From: Bermanella sp040371755
GTDB taxonomy: Bacteria; Pseudomonadota; Gammaproteobacteria; Pseudomonadales; Oceanobacteraceae
Assembly: GCF_040371755.1 (NCBI RefSeq)
Contig: NZ_BAABWE010000010.1
Location: 62,001 to 126,000 of the forward strand
Direction of reading: 5' to 3'
DNA: 64,000 bases
Positions within the stretch are counted from its first letter, which is position 1. Each line of letters starts with the position of its first letter. The notes under the pieces are model-generated. The model was not told where the DNA came from and did not search any database. It saw nothing but the letters and a program-made list of their open reading frames with translations. Position numbers and translations under genes: made by a program. Below, in pieces: positions 25,368-34,721 of the stretch.

Positions 25368-28300
25368 TTAAATACCTTGTACTAAGGCACGCTTTGAAAA
25401 TAGGCGGTCAGGAATTGTCTTTTTATAATCCACATTTGAAAATACAAACGTTGACTGGTGTCCCGTCAGATGGTTTTTTACTTGTCTTATATGTCTGGTC
25501 CAAATGCCATCTATTTTTCGAATATCAGAAGTTATGGCTGTTTTTAAGTGTTTGCCTTTTGGGTTCCAATAATCGGTTTTAACCACAACCCAGTTTTCAG
25601 GGTTCACGCGAATCAATAATTTCCCGTAACCAAGTTCTTTGGCTATATCCTTATTTTTTGGTGTGGCTTGTAATACATGGGTTTGAATAATTTGATTATC
25701 CACTTCAACAGGTTCTTTACCTTTCAGCTCAAAGTCATAATCTTGAATCTCTAAACGATCACTTTGTTTGATGTCTTCGTAAGTAAGATCCGTTCCCATA
25801 AAATAATCACCTCTGTCTGATGAAGATATACGGCGTACTTTACGTAACGCAGGTAAATACAGCCATTGATCATCGTCTACTTTTGGGTCTGGGTAATCGA
25901 ACGTGAGGAAACCGGTTCCCTTCAAATTAGCTGGTAACGTATAAAAAAAGACAGTTTTCTTTTCATCACCAAAGTATTTTCGATAACTAATGGTTTCTCT
26001 ATTTCGTTCTTTACCGCGTTTATCCACTAAAAGCATAGATAGATTACTTGTTACCTGTAATCCGTCATCAACGCTATTAATATGATTCACCACTTCTAAT
26101 GCATCCGTTTTATCCATGGCTTGAACATCAGTTACCGTCAAACCTAAGGTTAATAACGCGCCCAGTGCCATGACTGGTAGTAACACACTAGCGGCCCTGC
26201 CACTGGTTATTTTTGGTGAAACGCCTTGCACTATTTCATGGGATTTATTTGTAAAAATAAACTTAGGTTTTAATAACATGACCAAGGCCGGTAGTAACGT
26301 CATCGCGGCGATAAAACTCATAGTGACAGATAACACCACAATGGTGCCAAAGTGTGTGAGTGGCACCACTTTAGAGGTCATCAGCACACCAAAACCAAAT
26401 GCGATGGCTAGATAGTTAAACAATAAGGCTCGACCAGTTGAGCGGTATAATTCGGTGAACATTTCTTGAATATTCACCGTGCCATCTTCTACTAATGTTT
26501 TCATACGCTCTAGTGTATGAATCGCAAAATCAATCCCCAAGCCAATGGCAACACTGGCAAACATAGATGTACCAATACCCAAATCAATATTTAAAATAAC
26601 CATGGCTGAATACACCACTAAAATAGAGCATACGACGGGTGCTGTTGCCATGAGGCCTGCCGACAAAGAGCGAAATAGAACGGCAGATACAAGGCATACA
26701 CAAATCAATGAAATCAGTACGCCTATAAAGTGACTTGGCCCAAGGTCTTTAATCCAGTGATAATTTACATTAACTCGCCCACTCAAACTGGCTGTTGCTA
26801 GCTCAGAATCAAAAGACTGGTCAATGTACGTTTGCAGGGATTCGATAATGGGTTTGGTTTTAACAAATTCTGAGGTATCCAAATTTAAGCGAATATTTGC
26901 TAAGCGATAATCGTAGTCAACCTCTTCTTCAAAATCCGTTGGATTACCACTGGCACTGTAGAGTAAAAAATATTGAGCCACGAGCTCTTTATTTTGCGGA
27001 ATAGAATAAAAAGAGGCGTTTCCTTCGTTCAAGGACTTATTCATCTGCATTAAATAATCAGCAACTGATGTGGAGCCGTTAACATACTCAAGTGATTCTG
27101 CGTATTTTTGTAAATCAGCCATTTTGGCTAACACGGCAGGCTCAAAAATACCCTCTTCTGATGGAGTGCTAATTACAATATCAATTATATTAGTTCCCTC
27201 TAGGTGTGCATTAATTGCTGTATCGGCTTTATAAATGGCTTCATCTTTATGAAATGTATTAATACGATTTTCATTTACTCTTAACTGAGTGGCAAGAATA
27301 CTTCCCCCTACAAGGATGATCGCAAAAACTGACACAGTGACCTTAGGTTTCGACGTGGCCATATTACCGAATGCAGAAATAACATTAGAAAATAAATCAC
27401 TCTTACTTTCACTTTCTAATTTAACCCAACGCTTGCTGACTTTTGGTTTCATTAAGGTGATTAATGCAGGCAATAAAAAAATGGAGTATACCCAAGCGAC
27501 CATCACTCCAAACCCAGTGAATAGCCCAAAATATTGAAACGGAGGCATATAAGCAGAGACATACAAACCTAAAAAGCCTGCAATCGTGGTCAATGTTGTA
27601 AGAGTGACCGGACGAAACATGACGTTTACAGACTCACTAATACACTGCTTCAAAGACCAAGAGGGATGACGAGCCTGACACTCATAATAATGGCTCAAAA
27701 TGTGAATAGAATCCGCCACAGCCATTCCTATTAAAATGACAGGCATGGCATTAGTAATAACAAAAAACGGTACACCGCTGTATGCCATGAATCCAACTGT
27801 CATCAATACTGAAGCCGCAATCACCACGTTTCCTAATAACGCTGGCAATAAACGACGAAACGCAACGATCAACATGATGGTGATAATAAGGCCTGCCAAT
27901 GGATTTAATCTGCTGGCGTCGCGATCTATATAATGACCTAAGAAACCCAGTACGGCGCCTTCTCCTGCAACGTGAAATGTGACATCAACGGGCTTAGATA
28001 CTTTTTTCGTAATATCTATGACGGCTTCATATGTGGCTTCGGCCATTGTGTCGTTATAAACTTCTAATACGATAACCGTCATGGCTCCATCTTTTGATAC
28101 CAACATGCCATCATATAAAGGGAAGTCTTGAATCGCTTCACGGATATCACTGGGGCTGCCATCTTCAAGCAGTTCCATAAAGGGGGTGACTTCTAACCCA
28201 CTAGAAGAGCCCACTATATTATTTTCAGTGGCCAGACTGATTGTGCGCTCTGCATTTACCCATTCTAAGTTATTAAATTGCTCAGTCAGGTTAGCAACTA

Positions 28301-28571
28301 AATTCAATGTAGTTGTGTTGTATACACCATCATTTGAAGCGTCTTTAATGGCAATGACCATGGGGTCACTTAACCCAAATATTTCTCGCACTTTATTTTT
28401 ATACAACAAGGCGGGATTATCCGCAGATAAAAACGCATCTGAACTGGTATCTTTATAAATTTTCCCGATACCACTCATTAAAGCCGCCATCAATAGTAAG
28501 CCCATGAGTACCACAAGCCACGGCCGCCTCACACCAAGCAATTTCCAAGACTTATCTACATTGTCATTCAT
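25368..28571 (-). CDS. RND/MMPL-family exporter fused to a LolA-like domain
   Basis: 1067 aa from ATG 28571. Two repeats, each with a large periplasmic loop and a bundle of about six membrane segments (first about 10-400, second about 410-800, each with conserved DSIHILSHYYE or GIDFAIHTLER in the second membrane block), are followed by a 250-aa outer-membrane lipoprotein-sorting-like domain (about 815-1067, WLYLPALRKVRRISSSDRGD). These two parts are usually separate genes. Predicted role: proton-driven export of a hydrophobic molecule across the envelope, with the LolA-like part as periplasmic acceptor. ATG 28571 has GAGGAT upstream; the TTG at 28589 is less likely. Confidence 0.85.
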   Translation of the reverse strand: MNDNVDKSWKLLGVRRPWLVVLMGLLLMAALMSGIGKIYKDTSSDAFLSADNPALLYKNKVREIFGLSDPMVIAIKDASNDGVYNTTTLNLVANLTEQFNNLEWVNAERTISLATENNIVGSSSGLEVTPFMELLEDGSPSDIREAIQDFPLYDGMLVSKDGAMTVIVLEVYNDTMAEATYEAVIDITKKVSKPVDVTFHVAGEGAVLGFLGHYIDRDASRLNPLAGLIITIMLIVAFRRLLPALLGNVVIAASVLMTVGFMAYSGVPFFVITNAMPVILIGMAVADSIHILSHYYECQARHPSWSLKQCISESVNVMFRPVTLTTLTTIAGFLGLYVSAYMPPFQYFGLFTGFGVMVAWVYSIFLLPALITLMKPKVSKRWVKLESESKSDLFSNVISAFGNMATSKPKVTVSVFAIILVGGSILATQLRVNENRINTFHKDEAIYKADTAINAHLEGTNIIDIVISTPSEEGIFEPAVLAKMADLQKYAESLEYVNGSTSVADYLMQMNKSLNEGNASFYSIPQNKELVAQYFLLYSASGNPTDFEEEVDYDYRLANIRLNLDTSEFVKTKPIIESLQTYIDQSFDSELATASLSGRVNVNYHWIKDLGPSHFIGVLISLICVCLVSAVLFRSLSAGLMATAPVVCSILVVYSAMVILNIDLGIGTSMFASVAIGLGIDFAIHTLERMKTLVEDGTVNIQEMFTELYRSTGRALLFNYLAIAFGFGVLMTSKVVPLTHFGTIVVLSVTMSFIAAMTLLPALVMLLKPKFIFTNKSHEIVQGVSPKITSGRAASVLLPVMALGALLTLGLTVTDVQAMDKTDALEVVNHINSVDDGLQVTSNLSMLLVDKRGKERNRETISYRKYFGDEKKTVFFYTLPANLKGTGFLTFDYPDPKVDDDQWLYLPALRKVRRISSSDRGDYFMGTDLTYEDIKQSDRLEIQDYDFELKGKEPVEVDNQIIQTHVLQATPKNKDIAKELGYGKLLIRVNPENWVVVKTDYWNPKGKHLKTAITSDIRKIDGIWTRHIRQVKNHLTGHQSTFVFSNVDYKKTIPDRLFSKRALVQGI

Positions 28572-28592
28572 ATTGGTATCCTCATCCAATTA

Positions 28593-28662
28593 ATGTATAT
28601 ACATGTATTATTCAAAAAAAACATGCCGATTAAATTAATTACATGCCTATATTTACATGTAA
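28593..28662 (-). promoter_or_regulatory. candidate MarR operators before the RND gene
   Basis: ATGTATATACAT (28593-28604), ATACATGTAT (28599-28608) and TTACATGTAA (28653-28662) are perfect palindromes in the 146-bp gap between marR and the RND gene. The same ACATGT core appears upstream of marR. Confidence 0.5.
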
Positions 28663-28717
28663 TTACATATAAATATCATCTAACAATATATTATGGCTGA
28701 TTTCAACCATTTTATAT

Positions 28718-29134
28718 TTAATCTAATGCTATGATCGCGTCAGCCACGGATATCAACTGTTCACTTAATTGGCTACCTAACTGATTTGAAAGGCTTTCTT
28801 GGGCTTTTTTCCATTTCTTTCGAGAGCTTTGGAACAGTGTTTTGCCCGTATCTGTTAACGATACTAGCTTAATTCGCCCATCCGCCGCTGAAGGGGTGAT
28901 TTGAATATAACCATCTCTAAGTAATGGTTTTAAATTGCGTGTAAGGGTTGTTTGTTGAAGTACTAGCACTTCCTGTAAGTCTTTTTGCGAAGTACTTTTC
29001 AGGTACCACAAGGAGCGTAGTATCGAAAACTGGGTGACGGTTAGACCATCATCCCGCAAATAGGCATCATAATGGCTAGTTAAAACACGGCTTGCTTGTC
29101 GCAGCTTTAAGTTATAGCAATGGCTGATGCTCAT
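28718..29134 (-). CDS. MarR-family transcriptional regulator
   Basis: 138 aa winged-helix protein. Recognition region STSQKDLQEVLVLQQTTLTRNLKPL followed by the wing (ITPSAADGRIKLVSLTDTG). MarR proteins are dimers that usually repress neighbouring exporters until a ligand binds. It is encoded directly upstream of the RND-LolA exporter, and ACATGT palindromes stand both before it and after it. It probably represses itself and the export operon. Confidence 0.9.
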   Translation of the reverse strand: MSISHCYNLKLRQASRVLTSHYDAYLRDDGLTVTQFSILRSLWYLKSTSQKDLQEVLVLQQTTLTRNLKPLLRDGYIQITPSAADGRIKLVSLTDTGKTLFQSSRKKWKKAQESLSNQLGSQLSEQLISVADAIIALD

Positions 29135-29180
29135 TATTCCCCCCTAACACATGCTTTTTTAATAAGGTGTTTACTGTTGC

Positions 29181-29200
29181 ATTACATGTACATGCATAAT
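29181..29200 (-). promoter_or_regulatory. candidate MarR operator upstream of marR
   Basis: ATTACATGTACATGCATAAT is an imperfect 20-bp palindrome 47 nt before marR, sharing the TTACATGTA core with 28653-28662. Confidence 0.5.
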
Positions 29201-29249
29201 ATTAAGTATAATAGATTAATAGAAATTTAATAGTGCATGTATTAACCAT

Positions 29250-30167
29250 TCAAAAAAATTGATGGTACAGCCCTGATGCTACTTCGACTACTTGACCATG
29301 GCGTTGAGCTAACCGTTGATGATCCTTATCATAACCACCGCCAATTACGGTAACGACGGGGATATGTCGTGATAGGCACGCAGTTAAAACACGTTCATCC
29401 CTATTTTGCATACCTTGCAGTGTTATATCTAAGTGACCAAGCTCATCATGTTGCCAGATATCGACTCCAGCATCATATATAACAAGGTCAGGGCTAAGCT
29501 TATTTAGTAATGAATCCAGAGTGGACGATACTACCTGTAAATACAGATCATCTTCGGTGTGCTTATCTAAACCCACATCTAAATTACTTTTGTGTTTACG
29601 AAACGGAAAGTTTTTCTCACAATGAATTGAACAAGTGAATGCGCCGTCTATGTTTTTCAGCATTGCGGCTGTACCATCACCTTGGTGCACATCACAATCA
29701 AAAATTAAAACACTGCTCACTTCTTTATTATCTAGCAGTTTTACTGCTGTGTAAGCTAAATCATTAATTAAGCAAAAACCAGAACCAAAATCCTTGTGTG
29801 CATGGTGTGTTCCGCCCGCTAAATGACTGGACATACCAAATTTCAATGCTAAACGGGCCGCCAACAATGTGCCATTTGGCGCAGTAAATGTGCGTTCAAT
29901 TAACCCCTCACTCCAAGGTAATCCAATACGTCGCCAAGCTCTAGGCTCCATAGTGTTATTTGCAAGTTCAGTTAAATATTGTTTGTCATGAACGAGCGAT
30001 AGATCCTGAATACTGGCTTTTTCTGGCACAAATACATTTGAATTATCGTGTGAAACCAGCCCACTTGAAACCACATAATCATATAAGCGCACAAACTTGC
30101 TCATTACAAAACGGTGGTTTTCCGGAAAGTCGCAAGAGTAATTAGGGTGATAAATAAGAGGTAACAT
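29250..30167 (-). CDS. histone deacetylase family protein
   Basis: 305 aa arginase/deacetylase fold. Metal and catalytic motifs: GGTHHAHKDFGSGFC (His pair), DCDVHQGDGTAA (zinc ligands Asp/His), YDAGVDIWQHDELG and IGGGY. Bacterial members deacetylate acetylpolyamines, acetyl-lysine or similar amides. It lies upstream of marR on the same strand, 115 bp apart. Whether it belongs to the MarR regulon is uncertain. No signal peptide. Confidence 0.9.
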   Translation of the reverse strand: MLPLIYHPNYSCDFPENHRFVMSKFVRLYDYVVSSGLVSHDNSNVFVPEKASIQDLSLVHDKQYLTELANNTMEPRAWRRIGLPWSEGLIERTFTAPNGTLLAARLALKFGMSSHLAGGTHHAHKDFGSGFCLINDLAYTAVKLLDNKEVSSVLIFDCDVHQGDGTAAMLKNIDGAFTCSIHCEKNFPFRKHKSNLDVGLDKHTEDDLYLQVVSSTLDSLLNKLSPDLVIYDAGVDIWQHDELGHLDITLQGMQNRDERVLTACLSRHIPVVTVIGGGYDKDHQRLAQRHGQVVEVASGLYHQFF

Positions 30168-30203
30168 GAAATACCATTAATTAGAATAAAGCTTATCCGC
30201 TAA

Positions 30204-30234
30204 AAAAATGCCCACTTTATTAGCGGGCATTTTT
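30204..30234 (-). terminator. terminator of the TIGR03545 gene
   Basis: Perfect 10-bp stem AAAAATGCCC (30204-30213) and GGGCATTTTT (30225-30234). The A run on the plus strand supplies the U tract on the minus-strand transcript. Confidence 0.85.
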
Positions 30235-30244
30235 AAACCTATAT

Positions 30245-32236
30245 TTAAAATAGCTTTTTCAGTTTTTCTTTGGCTTTTCTCTCTAATTCTTTTTTCTCTT
30301 TGTCGGCCTTCGCTTTCGCTTTTGCTTTTTCAGCATCGGCTTTGGCTTTGGCCTTGGCTTTTTCTGCATCCGCCTTAGCTTTTGCTTTGGCTTTTTCTGC
30401 TTCTAATTTAGCTTTCGCTGCGGCTTTTTCTTTATCTGCTTTCGCTTTTGCTTCTGCTTTAAGCTGATCTTCATAGCTGGATATTTCAGACTTAGCTAAG
30501 CTTTCAAGTTTTTTACCTGCATCAGAAAGACTGCCCTCTGTGAGATCAAGCTCTTTCAGCTTGTCTTGGTAATCCCCTGCAAAACTAAGCAGTTTCTTTT
30601 CAAGCTTTCTTTTAAGTGATTCTTCCAGCTCTTTTTGTCTTTGTTTGATACGTGCATTAAAAGCATCACTTAATTGTCTATCTAAGTCACTGTTTATACT
30701 TACTTTGGGGCCGCTAAATTTACCTTTTGCTGTGGCGTTCACATCAAACGTATTTATCGTTTTTAATGCGCCAACTAATTCTTTAGCCAATACAGTACGA
30801 TCTTTACTACTAAACTGAGAGCGATTAAACACAGCAGTACCTGTTATATCCATCTCACCTTTTATTAACTGCCCTTGAGCATTAACATCTAATAAACTTG
30901 AATCTAATACCAAGCCAGCTAGGCCTAGTTTGGCCTCTCGAACTTTCCAGTCATCCACCACTAACGTGAAGCTGTCTTTGCCCGGTTTTTTTCTATGATC
31001 AATCACGGCTTTAAATTCAATGGACTCAATGGTAGTTAAATTTACGCCATTAGCGTTGATTACCGTTGGACGTTTAATCACATTCTGCTGATGAGTAATA
31101 TCCAATACTTCCACTGCCATTTGCCCTAAAGAGCCAGTTTGTTCATTTACCGCAGGCAGATCCATGGTGAAACGTAAGGTTTTAACCCAAAAGTCTGGTT
31201 GTGGACGGTCGGTTTCAAAGTGAATAAATCGTCCATCTAAGCGCTTTTCTTTTAGGGCTTGTTTTTCTGCTTTGGCTTCTTCATCTATTAGTAGTGGGCG
31301 TACTTTTTCATAATACTCTAATGTGGTTTCAGCATATCCTCCAGCATCTTCACCAAATAATAAGGCGGTTAAATTACTGGCTCCAGCACCATCTAATGTG
31401 TACTTCGATTTAATATTATTAAAGTCTTCACCCGGTGCACTTTTCAAACCTTTAAATTTGCTTTTTAGGTCGCTTTTGCCGTCACTTATCGCTTGTTTTG
31501 CGTCTTTTATTGCTTGTTTATCTTGTTTAAATTGGGCTTTTAAAGCATCTAACTCTTTTTTGCGCTGCTTAAAATCGTCTATGTCTTTAAACTTGCCTTT
31601 TAAAATGGCGTTTAATCGAGTCTCATAACTTTTTAAGGCTTTATCATCCGGTAGTTTTGCAACTGCATCTTCGATGGTTTTGCCATGATACTGATAAGCG
31701 TCTTCAAACGCTTTACCACGCTGTTCTGTAAGTAAAGTCTCTCTTGCAAGAATTTCATCGGCACTAGGTAAGGTATTTGAGGAAGGTGTTTCTACTGTTT
31801 TCTCTGATTGCTCATTGGGTTTACTCTCAGTGCTTGGTTGTTCTTGCTCATCATCTTTTGTCTGGGATTGCGCAATGGCTCCGGAAACATTACGTTGCGT
31901 ACCGGTTGCCACACCATCCAGCGTTAGCTCAGGAATAATCGCTTTACCTAATAACAGTGGGAATGGTTCAATATTCGCAACCGCTGAATCAAAGCTCATA
32001 ATGTTTTCCATCGGAGCGTCTTTATCCGTTAATTGAACACCTGTTATGGTAATAGTTAACGGATTTAGACCATACTTAACATCAGCCACGTCCACTTTTG
32101 CGCCCAGCGCATCTGTACCAAATTTTTCTATGGCAAGCTTAGTTAATGGGCCTGCTGCAAACAACCAAAAACAAGCAATCAGTGTCACAACAATTATAAA
32201 GCCAAACAGGCCTGACCAACGAATCCATTTTGTCAT
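30245..32236 (-). CDS. TIGR03545 family protein with TolA-like tail
   Basis: 663 aa. An N-terminal membrane anchor (residues 8-30) precedes AsmA-like periplasmic sequence (KVDVADVKYGLNPLTITITG), a long charged helical region (110-330), a second beta-rich part (340-520), and a C-terminal Lys/Ala coiled coil made of repeated AKAKADAEK units (about 600-663). It resembles the uncharacterised TIGR03545 family, always next to TIGR03546, which is encoded 1 nt upstream. An envelope role is likely. The tail resembles TolA domain II, which may span the periplasm. Confidence 0.82.
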   Translation of the reverse strand: MTKWIRWSGLFGFIIVVTLIACFWLFAAGPLTKLAIEKFGTDALGAKVDVADVKYGLNPLTITITGVQLTDKDAPMENIMSFDSAVANIEPFPLLLGKAIIPELTLDGVATGTQRNVSGAIAQSQTKDDEQEQPSTESKPNEQSEKTVETPSSNTLPSADEILARETLLTEQRGKAFEDAYQYHGKTIEDAVAKLPDDKALKSYETRLNAILKGKFKDIDDFKQRKKELDALKAQFKQDKQAIKDAKQAISDGKSDLKSKFKGLKSAPGEDFNNIKSKYTLDGAGASNLTALLFGEDAGGYAETTLEYYEKVRPLLIDEEAKAEKQALKEKRLDGRFIHFETDRPQPDFWVKTLRFTMDLPAVNEQTGSLGQMAVEVLDITHQQNVIKRPTVINANGVNLTTIESIEFKAVIDHRKKPGKDSFTLVVDDWKVREAKLGLAGLVLDSSLLDVNAQGQLIKGEMDITGTAVFNRSQFSSKDRTVLAKELVGALKTINTFDVNATAKGKFSGPKVSINSDLDRQLSDAFNARIKQRQKELEESLKRKLEKKLLSFAGDYQDKLKELDLTEGSLSDAGKKLESLAKSEISSYEDQLKAEAKAKADKEKAAAKAKLEAEKAKAKAKADAEKAKAKAKADAEKAKAKAKADKEKKELERKAKEKLKKLF

Positions 32237-32237
32237 G

Positions 32238-32744
32238 TTAGGCTCCTAATCTTTCGTATGCTTGATAGAACTTACTGGCTTTTATAAATTTAACGATTTT
32301 TAGTTTTTCAAACCATGCCATAAGTTTTATGCGGTACATCCGAATCAATACGGTAAAAATAATAAATACGGGTAAAAATAAAATACTTGCAAGCACCACA
32401 CTGCCTATTAATAACGTGTGATTAAATTTGAATCCGCGCCACATGTCGCTTTGATATAACTGTGTCCATGTGTCAATTAGTTCTGGGTGACTCAGTAATT
32501 GCTCGCCTATTTCAACGGACACTGGATCCAATAAATAAGCTAATAATGTAAATACTGCACTGGCTAAAAAGAACCCACCAAGGTTCACACGAATCACAAA
32601 TACCAAAAATAAAATTAAAAAATTATGCAGACTGAAAAATGGGGTTAAACCGATAAACAAAGCAAAGGCAAACCCTAATGCAATTTGGGCTGGTGACGAG
32701 TCACTGTTTAAAATTTTAAACAGATTCGCAAGCATGGTGAGCAT
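32238..32744 (-). CDS. TIGR03546 family membrane protein
   Basis: 168 aa with about four hydrophobic segments and the signature SSPAQIALGFAFALFIGLTP near residue 17, typical of TIGR03546 and related to DUF2062. It is the partner of TIGR03545: the genes are 1 nt apart and certainly co-transcribed. The function is unknown; probably an inner-membrane component acting with the periplasmic partner. Confidence 0.85.
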   Translation of the reverse strand: MLTMLANLFKILNSDSSPAQIALGFAFALFIGLTPFFSLHNFLILFLVFVIRVNLGGFFLASAVFTLLAYLLDPVSVEIGEQLLSHPELIDTWTQLYQSDMWRGFKFNHTLLIGSVVLASILFLPVFIIFTVLIRMYRIKLMAWFEKLKIVKFIKASKFYQAYERLGA

Positions 32745-32834
32745 GTTGTTATCCTTAATGATGCTTTTGACTGAGTTAAAGTTTAACGGGTATTGGCTTG
32801 ATAATAAACGTCATTAGATGATCCTGTTATCAGC

Positions 32835-33743
32835 CTAATCATTCAAATGTTGTAACCCTTGTATAAATGCTTTTACATCTTTAAATACAGGGTTGAGGAA
32901 ACGACCAAATATCGATAAGCCACCCACCAAATAGCGGTGATTAGTGCCAGTATAGGTGATGTGTTCACATGGCACCTGTAATCGTTTAAGTACTTTACTG
33001 AACCGCTCTGAGTGGTATGGCCCAACGGTTTCGTCTGCTTCTCCATGAATCAAGCAAACTGGCGGCATATTGCCATGGGCAAGATTTATTGGGTTGGCTT
33101 CATGGGCATTATGTTCATGGCCAATATCAATGTGTGCTTCGCTAATGTCATGTAAATTTACGCCGTCAAACTTACCCACTACTAGCGGGTCATCTAAGGG
33201 TAAGTCATAAGGGCCTGCTAAACCGATTGTGGCTTTAATCGACACATTGGCGCCGGCTTGTTTTAAATATTGAGGGTCACTGGTTAACATAGCCGCCGTG
33301 TGCGCCCCTGCACTATGCCCCATTAAAATGATATTCAAAGGTTGATTTTGGCTAATTCCTTGTGCTGTAAAGTGTTTAGGTAAGCTGGCAATGGCAATAG
33401 CCACATCATCGATAAACTGGGGGAATCGTACTTCTGGATACAAACGATAATTAGGCACTACTGTGGTATAGCCCATTTCAGATAAAGCTAAACCTGCAAA
33501 CTGGTATTCGTTTTTATGCCCTGTATCCCAAGCGCCGCCATGAATAAAAACGATGATGTCTTGGCTATTAGGCTGTTTGGGTACATAGATATCTAGATTA
33601 TGCCGACTATCACGGGCGTATGGCAGGTCTTTAATACGCTTACAGTGCCCTCTTGGGGCTAAGTAGTTCATGATCCAAAGCGGTCTTAACACCACTATCA
33701 CGGCCAAACTCACTAAAACTCCAAGGACTACCCATAACGTCAT
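32835..33743 (-). CDS. alpha/beta hydrolase (hormone-sensitive-lipase-like esterase)
   Basis: 302 aa. An N-terminal hydrophobic anchor (residues 3-25), then the oxyanion motif FIHGGAWDTGH, nucleophile elbow GHSAGAHTAAML, Asp in IHGEADETVGP and His in TGTNHRYLVGG. It is a carboxylesterase of the BD-FAE/HSL type, probably tethered to the inner membrane. It starts 3 nt after the stop of the upstream unknown gene, so the two are one transcript. Confidence 0.87.
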   Translation of the reverse strand: MTLWVVLGVLVSLAVIVVLRPLWIMNYLAPRGHCKRIKDLPYARDSRHNLDIYVPKQPNSQDIIVFIHGGAWDTGHKNEYQFAGLALSEMGYTTVVPNYRLYPEVRFPQFIDDVAIAIASLPKHFTAQGISQNQPLNIILMGHSAGAHTAAMLTSDPQYLKQAGANVSIKATIGLAGPYDLPLDDPLVVGKFDGVNLHDISEAHIDIGHEHNAHEANPINLAHGNMPPVCLIHGEADETVGPYHSERFSKVLKRLQVPCEHITYTGTNHRYLVGGLSIFGRFLNPVFKDVKAFIQGLQHLND

Positions 33744-33746
33744 TAA

Positions 33747-34358
33747 CTATTTCTCCCCTAATTGTTTTTGCTTGATCACGTTCAACATAATGCCCGCTAA
33801 AGCCGTAATTTTAATGTTACTTAATTGCCGATAATCAAAATAAGGACACACAATGACCCCCTCTTGTGTATAACACGCAAAATCACTGTGCTCATTGGAT
33901 ATGACATGAACAGGGTCTATTGGAAAGCCTAAAGCCTCGCCGTGGCCTTTTCCCATAATGATATGCAGAGTATGTTTGGCGCTAAGATTTGGAGGCGTAA
34001 ACAACAGTGCAGTTTGCGAACCAATTTGTAGTAATGTTTCATCACGATAGGCCTGCCAACTAACTGCTTTTTGGATGGGTTTAACGGGCTCAAGATTGGT
34101 TAATTTAAGGCCAGTTGAACTCGTCGCTTGCTGAGTAAACTCATACATAAGTTTGGCATAGACATTAAAAATTTTACGCCAATGGTTCCCTGTAAAAGCG
34201 GCAATAGAGGCTATCTCTCCTGCACCCATAGGCGACATATGATCAAGAAGATCATAGGGTTCCATGGGCGGGCGATTAGCAATATACACACAAATATTAA
34301 ACCCTTGTTTAGGTTCAATGTGCCCAAGCCCAATTGTTATTTCAGCATTTTGATTCAT
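33747..34358 (-). CDS. conserved hypothetical protein
   Basis: 203 aa, soluble, no signal peptide. Recognisable blocks are NICVYIANRPPMEPYDLLDH, MSPMGAGEIASIAAF, IIMGKGHGEALGFPID and CPYFDYRQLSN. I recall a DUF family of this look in marine gammaproteobacteria but cannot name it safely. It is linked to the esterase gene by a 3-nt gap, which suggests a shared process. Confidence 0.65.
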   Translation of the reverse strand: MNQNAEITIGLGHIEPKQGFNICVYIANRPPMEPYDLLDHMSPMGAGEIASIAAFTGNHWRKIFNVYAKLMYEFTQQATSSTGLKLTNLEPVKPIQKAVSWQAYRDETLLQIGSQTALLFTPPNLSAKHTLHIIMGKGHGEALGFPIDPVHVISNEHSDFACYTQEGVIVCPYFDYRQLSNIKITALAGIMLNVIKQKQLGEK

Positions 34359-34721
34359 TTTGCAATTTATTCTTCAGCAAACACATACTCTTGTCGCTCA
34401 TGTGTATGAAACCATCAAGCTAGACCTACTTCGCTCGGATGTCACATCATACAGGATGCCTTACCTATGAGCACCATTGCGCCTCTTTTAACCCGTTGTA
34501 GACCCACTATCTGTGTATCTGCTTAATCAAAAAAGGTATTGGGCACAACAGAGCATCGGTAATCATGATCACAAAAAGTAAATGCTCAGGGTCTGCCCTA
34601 ACTTTGGTGCTCTGGTGTTATTTTTAAGGTGACGTATTGCGGATTGGTTTTGCGCTAAGAAAACTCCCTTGTTTTTGCAACATGCGCTAATATGTCATCT
34701 TTACTATCATAAAATTTGCTC
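34359..34721. other. divergent intergenic region
   Basis: About 360 bp between divergent genes. A small GATGT-C-ACATC palindrome lies near 34437-34447. No gene seen; promoters for both directions must lie here but none is clear. Confidence 0.4.

Noticed and set aside
34716..34721. TTG start of the GreA-like gene
   Set aside because: An ATG two codons later is a better start.
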